Source: DATFVA01 sp963800255 (GTDB lineage Bacteria > Bacteroidota > Ignavibacteria > Ignavibacteriales > Ignavibacteriaceae). From it: a stretch of DNA of 64,000 nucleotides. The notes below the pieces were generated by a model, which was not told where the DNA came from, did not search any database, and saw only the letters and a list, made by a program, of their open reading frames with translations. Positions 47,015-54,454 of this stretch are shown one piece after another. Both the position numbers and the translations under genes were made by a program. Where the stretch lies: positions 186,001 through 250,000 of the forward strand of contig CAWDAK010000009.1 of NCBI GenBank assembly GCA_963800255.1, written 5' to 3'. Each line of letters starts with the position of its first letter. Position 1 is the first letter of the stretch.

Positions 47015-47332
47015 AATTCAAAACAAAATAAAAACAAAAATAAAAAAGCAGCAGTCATTAAACAATGTTAATTCATAGTGCTCTGTCGGGGGCTTCTCAG
47101 AACAGCCTCTGCATACACGTCCCGGGCAGAAGAAAATTGTGCTATTTTTTCAGGAAGCTGATTTGCTGACTTTGGGCATTAAAGGGGAAAAACCAAGGAA
47201 GGCGCTGCTCAAAGGATATTCCACGATACACTGTATAAACCGGTTCTACTTAAAAAGAACCGTTAATAATATACTTCCACATCTCACCGCGTATTTTTTT
47301 ATTATTTGAGTGGTTAATAATATTGATATTCC
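47015..47332. other. non-coding gap, one hairpin
   Basis: About 320 bp. ACCGGTTCT and AGAACCGTT near 47238-47267 form a hairpin around an A-rich loop. No gene or known RNA family is recognised. The region should carry the divergent promoters of nadE and the PspC-like gene. Confidence 0.45.
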
Positions 47333-47338
47333 GGGAGG
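47333..47338 (+). promoter_or_regulatory. ribosome binding site fixing the pspC start
   Basis: GGGAGG ends 5 bases before the ATG at 47344. This makes 47344 the start, not the in-frame TTG at 47323, which would place this site inside the coding region. Confidence 0.75.
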
Positions 47339-47343
47339 CTCAA

Positions 47344-47835
47344 ATGAACAAGAAATTATATCGCTCAAACAAAGATAAAATGCTGGGAGGAGTTGCAGGA
47401 GGACTTGCAGATTATTTCTCTATCGATCCCACACTGGTTAGAATCATATTTGTTGTCAGTCTTTTCGCCGGAGGTGCAGGTGTGCTGGCCTACATAATCC
47501 TGTGGATTGTAGTGCCTGAAGAACCTTACGCCTTTGCCACCCCTAATGCAGGGATGGGAGATACCGGCACCACAGAAAATGCTTCCGGCGCTGAAAGCAG
47601 CGGAACCGGTACCGGGGCTCACGAAGAAGGAGGCGCGCAGACAGGTTACCAGCGTTACTACCAGGCGATGGCTGAACAGAAACAAAAAAGATCTTCAATA
47701 TTCGGATTTATTTTAGTTGCTGTAGGACTACTCTTCTTACTGGATAATTTCATTCCAAGAATCCATTTTGGTGATTTCTGGCCGCTGCTTCTTGTGGCAG
47801 TGGGTGTTGGTCTGCTTCTTAATGCCAGGAAATAA
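47344..47835 (+). CDS. PspC-domain membrane protein with a LiaF-type tail
   Basis: About 163 residues. The N-terminal PspC domain (KKLYRSNKDKMLGGVAGGLADY, then IIFVVSLFAGGAGVLAYIILWIVVPEE) is followed by a Gly/Thr/Ser-rich linker (about 60-100). Two C-terminal membrane segments, IFGFILVAVGLLFLLDNF and FWPLLLVAVGVGLLLNA, resemble the LiaI/LiaF transmembrane unit. PspC proteins report envelope stress. It lies 17 bp before the next gene, whose N-terminus has the same LiaF-type segments. Confidence 0.88.
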   Translation: MNKKLYRSNKDKMLGGVAGGLADYFSIDPTLVRIIFVVSLFAGGAGVLAYIILWIVVPEEPYAFATPNAGMGDTGTTENASGAESSGTGTGAHEEGGAQTGYQRYYQAMAEQKQKRSSIFGFILVAVGLLFLLDNFIPRIHFGDFWPLLLVAVGVGLLLNARK

Positions 47836-47852
47836 ACTAAAAGGAAATTAAA

Positions 47853-48794
47853 ATGAAAGCAAAACATTTATTCTGGGGACTATTATTCATAACGCTCGGT
47901 ATTCTGATACTCGTCAATAACTTTTCAAGTCTCAACTGGGATTGGGAAGGACTATGGAAGTTATGGCCTCTTGTATTTATACTCTGGGGCGTCGGGATTA
48001 TGCTGAAGAATAATGCTGTAAAAGTCGTGGTTGCAGGCCTGGCAGGTATTGTCTTTGCTGTCAGCCTGTATGCCTCATTCAAAACGATCGTTTACCTTAC
48101 AACCGGCGATTTTGATATAGTTTTTGATACTGGTTCTGACTCAGCTTATAAATATGATTTCACTGATTATACTGAGCCATACACAGATTCTATAAAAACT
48201 GCCGAATTTCATTTCAAGGCCGGAGCAGGATCTTTTACCTCGATTTCAGACAGCGCAGCCGATCTTTTTCATGCTCGTAGTGAAGGTGTAAAGAATAATT
48301 ATGAGCTGACAAACCTTGTTGACGGTGATAAAGCTTCACTGGAAATGACGATGAAAAAAAAGAGTATAAGAGTAGGACGACATTCTATACGAAACCGTGT
48401 TGAGATGTACTTTAATCCTCAACCTGTCTGGGACATGAACTTCGACGTAGGTGCATCATCAGTTAATCTTGATCTATCCCCTGTTAAAGTAAGCAGCCTT
48501 AAAATACGAATGGGTGCAGCATCATTTAAGGTGAAGCTCGGAGGTAATACAGCACGTACAGATGTTAATATAGAGACAGGCGCTTCAGATGTGGATCTAA
48601 ATGTTCCGGAAAGTGCCGGATGCGAAATAAGGACTGACGGAGCATTAAATTCAGAAAAGTTCAGAGGGTTCAAGAAGATAAATTCAGATCTATACCGCAC
48701 AAGCAATTTTGATTCATCGGCAAATAAAATTTATATAAGGATTGATTCAGGAGTGTCGTCGCTGGAAGTAAACCGGTACAGCAAGATATGGTAA
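47853..48794 (+). CDS. LiaF-like membrane protein with an extracytoplasmic adhesin-like domain
   Basis: A 313-residue protein with LiaF-type membrane segments (LFWGLLFITLGILILVNNF, LWPLVFILWGVGIMLK, and a third near 62-82). A C-terminal beta-solenoid, 'toast-rack' domain follows, with repeated aliphatic/Gly-Ala patterns (FDVGASSVNLDLS, IRMGAASFKVKLGGN, ETGASDVDLNVPE). In Gram-positives LiaF is a stress-signalling inhibitor; here it probably serves a Psp-type envelope response with the PspC gene upstream. AAAGGAAA lies 6 bases before the ATG. Confidence 0.85.
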   Translation: MKAKHLFWGLLFITLGILILVNNFSSLNWDWEGLWKLWPLVFILWGVGIMLKNNAVKVVVAGLAGIVFAVSLYASFKTIVYLTTGDFDIVFDTGSDSAYKYDFTDYTEPYTDSIKTAEFHFKAGAGSFTSISDSAADLFHARSEGVKNNYELTNLVDGDKASLEMTMKKKSIRVGRHSIRNRVEMYFNPQPVWDMNFDVGASSVNLDLSPVKVSSLKIRMGAASFKVKLGGNTARTDVNIETGASDVDLNVPESAGCEIRTDGALNSEKFRGFKKINSDLYRTSNFDSSANKIYIRIDSGVSSLEVNRYSKIW

Positions 48795-49034
48795 GGATCA
48801 GGCTCTAATTCAATATACTCAGCCAGTTTTAAGGCGGAAGCAAATAATATCACTACAATGTGCCGGTGCGCTGCACCTAAGGAGGTATATGGGTGCGATG
48901 GTCTATCAATATGCCGGTGGGATTACGGATCTATCAATATGCCGGTGCGCTGCACCTGGAGCAGAGATTCCGAAATGAATTCGGAATGACTCCCTCAAGT
49001 TTAGCACTAAGGAGGGATTACGGGTGCGATGGTC
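48795..49034. repeat. repeat cluster downstream of the LiaF-like gene
   Basis: It contains GGTGC-GCT-GCACC hairpins at 48865-48877 and 48944-48956 with TCTATCAATATGCC before the second, an ATTCCGAA/TTCGGAAT hairpin at 48967-48987, and TAAGGAGGGATTACGGGTG at about 49009-49027. These are the same building blocks as the 108-bp tandem unit at 50551. Confidence 0.9.
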
Positions 49035-49385
49035 TCACCTTTTTTTAGGCGGGATCCAAAGATATTTATCAAGATTTACGCAGCCATCCTCATTAAATTC
49101 CACACCTTCTGATCTCAGCAAATCTTCCATAATATCGGGATCCCCGAAGTGCATTCTACCGGTAAGAGCACCGAAACGGTTAACTACTCTATGGCATGGG
49201 AGGCCGTTTTCCTTAGTCCCGTTGATAGCCCAGCCTACTGTTCTTGCGGCTGATTTAATTCCGCAGGCTTCGGCTATATGGCCGTATGTTGTTACCTTCC
49301 CATAGGGTATCTTCTTCACCACAGCGTACACCCTGTCAAAAAAATCCTTGTTTGATTTACGTCTCACCACCTTACTTTTGCCCAT
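49035..49385 (-). CDS. MGMT-family DNA alkyltransferase-like protein, methyl-acceptor cysteine kept
   Basis: A 116-residue C-terminal-type MGMT domain without the usual N-terminal domain. Recognised blocks are VKKIPYGKVTTYGHIA, the Arg finger in SAARTVGWAI (R48), and the active-site motif LPCHRVVNRFG with C64. Alkyltransferase-like proteins (ATLs) of this size normally have Trp in place of the Cys; here it is Cys, so direct repair of O6-alkylguanine is possible. It ends with LDKYLWIPPKKR. Divergent from the GDPD gene. Confidence 0.92.
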   Translation of the reverse strand: MGKSKVVRRKSNKDFFDRVYAVVKKIPYGKVTTYGHIAEACGIKSAARTVGWAINGTKENGLPCHRVVNRFGALTGRMHFGDPDIMEDLLRSEGVEFNEDGCVNLDKYLWIPPKKR

Positions 49386-49457
49386 CTTTATATGTTTCTA
49401 CCTCACGTCCTTCAAATATTAAATTAACTAAATTCTTAATAAAAGTGAGGAGAAAAC

Positions 49458-50492
49458 TTGCCTGGAAGTATAAAGTTGATAAAGAGCTGGATTACAGAAT
49501 ATTTCAGCAAATGCAATCTAAAAAAGACGTATGAAGATAATGACGAACTGTTCCTTATAGCTGGACACCGGGGATCGCCGGTTTTTGAACCTGAAAATAC
49601 ATTTTCTTCATTTGAAAAAGCCGTTAATGACGGGGCTAACTCTCTTGAGGTTGATGTGTGTATTACGAAAGACCTGGAAGTAGTACTGTGGCACGACTGG
49701 GATCCCGATTCCACAAAAGCCCTGCTTCGTGAAGGCGGTTTTGAACCATTTGTTAAATATAAACCGCATCCGCCATCCTTAGGCAATAAGTACAGGAAAA
49801 AGATAAGCGAACTTACGCTTGCTGAGTTCAGGGAGCATTTTACATATAAAGGAAGACACGACAAAGCCGGGGTTGTATATCCAGTAAAGCCCAAGCTAAG
49901 TGAGTTTTTTGAATGGTGTATAGAACAAACCAGGTTGAGCTATATCTTCCTTGATATCAAAACGCCCGATGAAGAAAAAGAATCAGCAATACCAATAGTT
50001 GAAGAGATTGGCAGACTTATAGATAAGTTTGCACCCCCTTTTAAGATTGTGATGGAAACGAACCAGAAGAAAGTTTTCAAGCTGATCAGGTCGAAGTTCC
50101 CGGCTATGACAATAAGTCTTGATATAGAACCGCGGGCCGGCCTCATACTTTTACCCCGCCAGTTCAGCGCTGTAAAGAAAGCAATAAAATACGGTAATAA
50201 AGCGGCCGTTGCCCTTCGTCCCCGTAAAGTTACCATTGCCAACTGGACCACCTTCAGAAGAATAATGAAATATGATGCGAGATTAAAATCCATTTATAAT
50301 AAGCGCCACCCGGAAAGAAAAGTTGAAAAACTGATTGCGGCAACAGTTAATAAATATGAAGAGCTTGATTGTCTCGTTAAACTTGGGTTAGATGGCATCC
50401 AATCCGACTTCCCTCACCGTCTTAAAGAAATAGCAGAAAAGCACGGGCGGAAAACCGTAGCCGAAAACACTTTCGCAAAGAAAGTGTGGTAA
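49458..50492 (+). CDS. glycerophosphodiester phosphodiesterase-family protein
   Basis: A 344-residue TIM-barrel phosphodiesterase. Catalytic residues are visible: H37-R38 in AGHRGSPVFEPENTFSSF, E64 and D66 in LEVDVCI, and H79 in VVLWHDWDP. An insert (about 85-130) contains basic residues not seen in the simplest GDPD enzymes, and no signal peptide is present. It starts at a TTG at 49458 with GAGGAG (49447-49452) 5 bases upstream. The family cleaves glycerophosphodiesters such as phospholipid head groups. Confidence 0.88.
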   Translation: MPGSIKLIKSWITEYFSKCNLKKTYEDNDELFLIAGHRGSPVFEPENTFSSFEKAVNDGANSLEVDVCITKDLEVVLWHDWDPDSTKALLREGGFEPFVKYKPHPPSLGNKYRKKISELTLAEFREHFTYKGRHDKAGVVYPVKPKLSEFFEWCIEQTRLSYIFLDIKTPDEEKESAIPIVEEIGRLIDKFAPPFKIVMETNQKKVFKLIRSKFPAMTISLDIEPRAGLILLPRQFSAVKKAIKYGNKAAVALRPRKVTIANWTTFRRIMKYDARLKSIYNKRHPERKVEKLIAATVNKYEELDCLVKLGLDGIQSDFPHRLKEIAEKHGRKTVAENTFAKKVW

Positions 50493-50550
50493 AGTCTGCC
50501 CAGCCGGTTGGAAGTACTGACTCTAATGAAGACATATTTTATTAATTAAC

Positions 50551-50766
50551 GAGTGCGATGATCTATCAATATGCCGGTGCGCTGCACCCAGGATAGGCAG
50601 AGATTCCGAAATGAATTCGGAATGACACCCTTAAGTTTAGCACCTAAGGAGGGATTACGAGTGCGATGATCTATCAATATGTCGGTGCGCTGCACCCAGG
50701 ACTAGGGCAGAGATTCCGAAATAAATTCGGAATGACACCCTTAAGTTTAGCACTAGGGAGGGATTA
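50551..50766. repeat. 108-bp composite repeat, two tandem copies
   Basis: Units start at 50551 and 50659. Each contains GAGTGCGATGATCTATCAAT, the hairpin GGTGC-GCT-GCACC (50576-50588, 50684-50696), the hairpin ATTCCGAA-(5)-TTCGGAAT (50603-50623, 50713-50733), then CCCTTAAGTTTAGCAC and an AGGGAGGG/AAGGAGGG stretch. Both repeat families are thus joined in one unit. The second copy runs to 15 bp before the topoisomerase start. Confidence 0.92.
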
Positions 50767-50780
50767 CGGGTGAAAATATA

Positions 50781-51848
50781 TTGACTGCCGATAGCCTAAA
50801 TTCATTGAGAGAATACAGCCTTCGTTATACCGGAGAACAAGATCTCTGTATTAAAAGGAGGCGGCGCGGCAAAGGATTTCAGTACCTTGATCAGGATGGC
50901 AATACCATACGGGATGAAGCAGTTCTTGAAAGAATTAAATCCCTTGTCATTCCGCCCGCCTGGGATGACGTGTTAATCTGCAGCAATTTAAAAGGGCACA
51001 TCCAGGCCGTTGGAAGAGACAGCAAAGGAAGGAAGCAGTACATCTACCATGAAAAGTGGGAGGAATTCAGAAACAATAAAAAGTTTGACCGGTTAGCGGA
51101 ATTTGGAAAAGCGCTGCCTAAGATAAGGAAACAAGTAAACAAAGATTTAAGAAAAAGGAGTCTGCTGCGCCGGAAAGTCCTTGCCGTAATCGTAAGACTG
51201 CTTGAAGAAACCCTTATACGCGTAGGTAACGAAGTATATGCCGAGGAGAATGATTCATACGGACTAACCACACTTAAAGATAAGCATGTAGAAGTAAAAG
51301 GCATCAATATCTATTTCCACTTCAACGGTAAAAGCGGCAAAACCTTCGAACTCGATATAAAAGACAGAACACTTGCCAAAGTTGTATCGATGTGCCAGGA
51401 CCTGCCCGGTCAGCATCTATTTCAGTACCTTGACGAAGACGGCAAAAGGCAGCCTGCCGATTCATCTGAAGTTAACGAGTATCTAAACAGCATTGTGAAA
51501 AAAGACTTCACCGCAAAAGTATTCCGGACCTGGGGAGCAACCGTTCTAGCCGCGGAAAATTTCAGCAAAGTTACCCCTGAAGAAGATGACAAAAAGAATA
51601 AAAAAATAATCTCAGACATAATAAAAAAGACGGCAGAAGAATTAAATAACACTCCCGCCGTCTGCCGCGAATATTATATTCACCCTGATATCATCAGGGC
51701 CTGGGAAGACGGGTATCTTTCCAGGGCAATGAAAAGCCGCAGCTCCGCTAAGAACAAAAAAGAACTGGATAAAACAGAAGCGGCCGTCCTTAAAATTCTG
51801 AAACGGTATTCAGCTGAGTCGAAGGCGAAGTCACGCTCCACGACATAA
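50781..51848 (+). CDS. type IB DNA topoisomerase
   Basis: A 355-residue topoisomerase IB of the poxvirus-like bacterial family. The N-terminal beta domain starts at CIKRRRRGKGFQYLDQDG with IPPAWDDVLICSN and the catalytic domain holds RRKVLAVIVRLLEETLIRVGNE, EVYAEENDSYGLTTL, and REYYIHPDII, where the nucleophile Tyr precedes the IHP motif. It relaxes supercoils without ATP. The start is a TTG at 50781; GGGAGGG in the repeat lies about 20 bases upstream and GGTGAAAA is the nearest possible ribosome binding site. Confidence 0.92.
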   Translation: MTADSLNSLREYSLRYTGEQDLCIKRRRRGKGFQYLDQDGNTIRDEAVLERIKSLVIPPAWDDVLICSNLKGHIQAVGRDSKGRKQYIYHEKWEEFRNNKKFDRLAEFGKALPKIRKQVNKDLRKRSLLRRKVLAVIVRLLEETLIRVGNEVYAEENDSYGLTTLKDKHVEVKGINIYFHFNGKSGKTFELDIKDRTLAKVVSMCQDLPGQHLFQYLDEDGKRQPADSSEVNEYLNSIVKKDFTAKVFRTWGATVLAAENFSKVTPEEDDKKNKKIISDIIKKTAEELNNTPAVCREYYIHPDIIRAWEDGYLSRAMKSRSSAKNKKELDKTEAAVLKILKRYSAESKAKSRSTT

Positions 51849-51887
51849 ACCCGACTGGTTTCAGGTTCTAAATAATCACGCGAATAG

Positions 51888-51908
51888 ATTCCGAAATAAA
51901 TTCGGAAT
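51888..51908. repeat. single ATTCCGAA/TTCGGAAT hairpin repeat
   Basis: A 21-bp inverted repeat with a 5-base centre, in the C/G version, between the convergent topoisomerase and SDR genes. It ends 24 bp before the SDR stop; it may serve as a two-way terminator. Confidence 0.85.
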
Positions 51909-51932
51909 GACAAACAACCCGGAAAGACACAA

Positions 51933-52794
51933 CTAAGAGCTGGTAAAGTCGCCGCCGTTTATATGAATAATCTGGCTGGTTATATAAGATGCCTCCTCAG
52001 AAGCAAGAAATACATAAGCCGGTGCTACCTCACTAGGCTGACCCGCCCGGCCAAGCGGAGTATTAGAGCCAAACTCAGTAACATCATCAAAGGTTGAGGG
52101 AATCAGGGGCGTCCATATTGGTCCCGGAGCAACCCCATTCACCCTAATATTTTTAGATGACAGATTTTTCCCCAGAGATCTGGTAAACGAAGTTATCGCA
52201 CCCTTAGTTGAAGAATAATCAATCAGGTGATCACTTCCCCGGTAGCTGGTTACGCTCGTTGTATTTATAATCGAATCGCCGTCGTTCATATGTTCCAATG
52301 CAGCTTTAGTAATATAGAACATAGCAAAAATGTTTGTCCTGAACGTTCTCTCCATAAGATCCAGATCAATTTCCTCCAGGCCGTTATGAGGATGCTGTTC
52401 ACCCGCATTATTAACGAGAATATTTAACTTATTAAACTCAGTCATCACCTTCTGCACTGCCTCCCTGCAGAAATCAGCATCACCAACGTCACCCTTAATC
52501 ATAAGGCACTTACGCCCTTCCTTTTCTATCATGTTCTTTAGTTGCTTCAGCGTCCCTATCCTCTTCAAGGTAAACAATCGCAACATCGGCGCCCTCCCTT
52601 GCAAAATGGACGGCTACAGATCTTCCTATACCTGAATCTCCCCCCGTGATTAATGCCGTTTTACCTTTAAGCTTTCCGCTGCCTTTATAACTTTCTCTTA
52701 TTACTTCCGGCTGCGGGGTCATTTTATACTCTCTTCCCGGCTGCTTCTGCTGCTGCTGCGGGAATTCCTTTTTTTTCGTTTTCGTTTCAGGCAT
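51933..52794 (-). pseudogene. short-chain dehydrogenase/reductase, frameshifted
   Basis: A YhdF/GSP39-type SDR of about 286 residues split over two frames. The 5' part (from 52794) has a Gln-rich N-terminus, TALITGGDSGIGRSVAVHFAREGADVAIVY (as two blocks), to EEDRDAEATK. The 3' part resumes with NMIEKEGRKCLMIKGDVGDA, NNAGEQHPHN, the catalytic Ser in INTTSVTSYRG and Tyr-Lys in DYSSTKGAI, and HINGGDFTSS at the end. Removing one base near 52536 joins them exactly. All catalytic residues are intact, so the mutation is recent or an error. This family is often stress-induced. Confidence 0.88.
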
Positions 52795-53271
52795 ACAATT
52801 CCTTTCTTCTTTTTTTATTTCGGATTAAAAGTGGATTGTTTGTTCATATAACATCAAATCAAATCCCTTACTCTCATTCCAGGTGCAGAGCACCGGCACG
52901 TTTATAGAATCCATCGCGTACATTCCCCACCCTCATTCGCCGCATCGCTGGGGGTAGAGGCTGATGCATGTTCTACCAATATTCCGGTGCTATGCACCTA
53001 AACATCTTCCACTTCCTCTCTTGCCGCAGCACGGCAGCACGTTAATAGATCTCGGAACACCACAACAATCATGGAGTCATAAAAATGCAGCACAATAGTA
53101 ATGATTTGGCAATCCACTGAAAATGATTCCAGGCATCATCTCGAATTGTTTATTGGAATTGTTAAAAATGTCACCGTAAGATGCACAGCCTGCGTTCTGA
53201 AGTTATAAGGATGAAATCAGTCACTGACATTTAAGCAGGAAATGATTCCTTAGAAATAAAAAGGAAATAAG
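52795..53271. other. non-coding gap with repeat units
   Basis: About 480 bp. Hairpins are GGTGC-AGA-GCACC at 52882-52894, GGTGC-TAT-GCACC at 52986-52998, and a different stem TGCCG-CAGCA-CGGCA at 53022-53036 followed by GCACGTTAATAGAT. The promoter of the small gene at 53272 should be in the last 100 bp. Confidence 0.8.
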
Positions 53272-53556
53272 ATGAGTGACCAAGCAAAAAAGACGACAGA
53301 CCATGATACAATTAAAAAATGGGTGGAAGAGAGGAACGGGAGTCCCGCCGCCGTTAAAGCCACCAGCTCCAAAGACGAAACCGGAATACTGCGGATAGAT
53401 TTCCCGGGTTACTCAGGAGAACACAGTCTAAAGCACATCACCTGGGAAGAATTCTTTGATAAGTTCGAGAAAGAAAATCTTGCTTTCCTTTACCAGGATA
53501 ATCTAAAGAGCGGAGAAGAAAGCCGTTTCGTAAAACTCGTTAACAGGAACAGCTGA
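53272..53556 (+). CDS. conserved small soluble protein, function unknown
   Basis: A 94-residue acidic protein with TTDHDTIKKWVEERNGSPAA near the start, LRIDFPGYSG in the middle, and ITWEEFFDKFEKENLAFLYQ near the end. I have seen this family in many bacteria, usually near stress genes and sometimes wrongly labelled as glucan branching enzyme; it is far too short to be that. AAAGGAAATAAG precedes the ATG. No catalytic motif is visible. Confidence 0.8.
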   Translation: MSDQAKKTTDHDTIKKWVEERNGSPAAVKATSSKDETGILRIDFPGYSGEHSLKHITWEEFFDKFEKENLAFLYQDNLKSGEESRFVKLVNRNS

Positions 53557-53570
53557 TCAGAGTTTAATGC

Positions 53571-54227
53571 TTATGAAAGCCTGAAGCATTCTGTATTTGT
53601 CCAGTAAACCTTCTTTTTTTGAGCCGTTCCGCTTACCAGCGCAACAAAGAGCATCGCATCAGGATTTTCGTTTAATAAGCGTATAATGCTTTTTGCGGGT
53701 TTAAGGTCAAGCTCATAAATTCCGTCTTCAGTACTTTCAGGAATAGCAGTATCTGTTAAAACCAGAGAATTATTTTGACTTCCGAAATAATAAAGCAATG
53801 ATAACTTTGCCGGAAAGACCAGTTTATTCTCAGCGGGACAATTAAGAGTTAAATGAATGACCTCATTTTGTAAGCCAGCCGATTCAACCTTAAGGAACAA
53901 CCCGTCGGGAGTTATTATGTTTCGTTCAGTTAATGATCCTGAATAAATTGATTTCCTATTATGCTTGATAACTTTCCGATAAGCATCTGTGCCTTCTATC
54001 TTTGCATTTGCCCATACTTCTTTCAGTGCAGGACTACTTATAAGCTTTTGCGACAGCTTAACTGAAGTTCTGAAACTGCTTCTTACCTTTTTAGCAGCAG
54101 GGCTTTTAGTGGGTTTATAATGTAAAGGCCGATCCGAAACAAAAGTTTTTCCGTTCATTTCCCGGAATACCTTCGTCCCCATCTTCCCTTTAACCTCCCC
54201 GATAACACTTCCCTGAACCAACGCCAT
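53571..54227 (-). CDS. hypothetical protein with a DUF6266-like N-terminus
   Basis: A 218-residue protein. The beginning, ALVQGSVIGEVKGKMGTKVF followed by KPTKSPAAKKVRSSF, has the look of Bacteroidota proteins that start with a glycine-rich GxxGKxG motif; the rest seems all-beta with two hydrophobic stretches (KLSLLYYF, AMLFVALVSGTA). No signal peptide. AGGAGG lies 5 bases before the ATG. The family assignment is tentative and no function is known. Confidence 0.6.
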   Translation of the reverse strand: MALVQGSVIGEVKGKMGTKVFREMNGKTFVSDRPLHYKPTKSPAAKKVRSSFRTSVKLSQKLISSPALKEVWANAKIEGTDAYRKVIKHNRKSIYSGSLTERNIITPDGLFLKVESAGLQNEVIHLTLNCPAENKLVFPAKLSLLYYFGSQNNSLVLTDTAIPESTEDGIYELDLKPAKSIIRLLNENPDAMLFVALVSGTAQKKKVYWTNTECFRLS

Positions 54228-54298
54228 ACTAACCTCCTTTAAATTTTACATTCAAATATATCATTTTAGGGCAAGACGAGCAAGCCTTTTGCAACGTT

Positions 54299-54359
54299 TT
54301 CAGATCGTATTCAGAACGTATTCAGAACGTTTTCAGAACGCTTTCAGAACGCTTTCAGG
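54299..54359. repeat. 11-bp tandem repeat upstream of the response regulator
   Basis: Five full units of TTCAGAACGTT-type sequence (54299, 54310, 54321, 54332, 54343) and a partial sixth, with changes only in the last two bases and one in the first unit. The period is one helical turn, so all units face the same side of DNA. It ends 96 bp before the response regulator ATG. Confidence 0.9.
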
Positions 54360-54454
54360 TAGTTGATATGAGCCTGAAGCATGCCTGTTACAGTTTGGAT
54401 GAATACCTTTATATTTACGTCAGACAAAATTGAAAACATCGGTAAACAGCCAAA

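Noticed and set aside
48865..50766. CRISPR array
   Set aside because: Repeats are evenly spaced in places, but the intervals are themselves repeated, copies are in both orientations elsewhere, and no cas gene is present.
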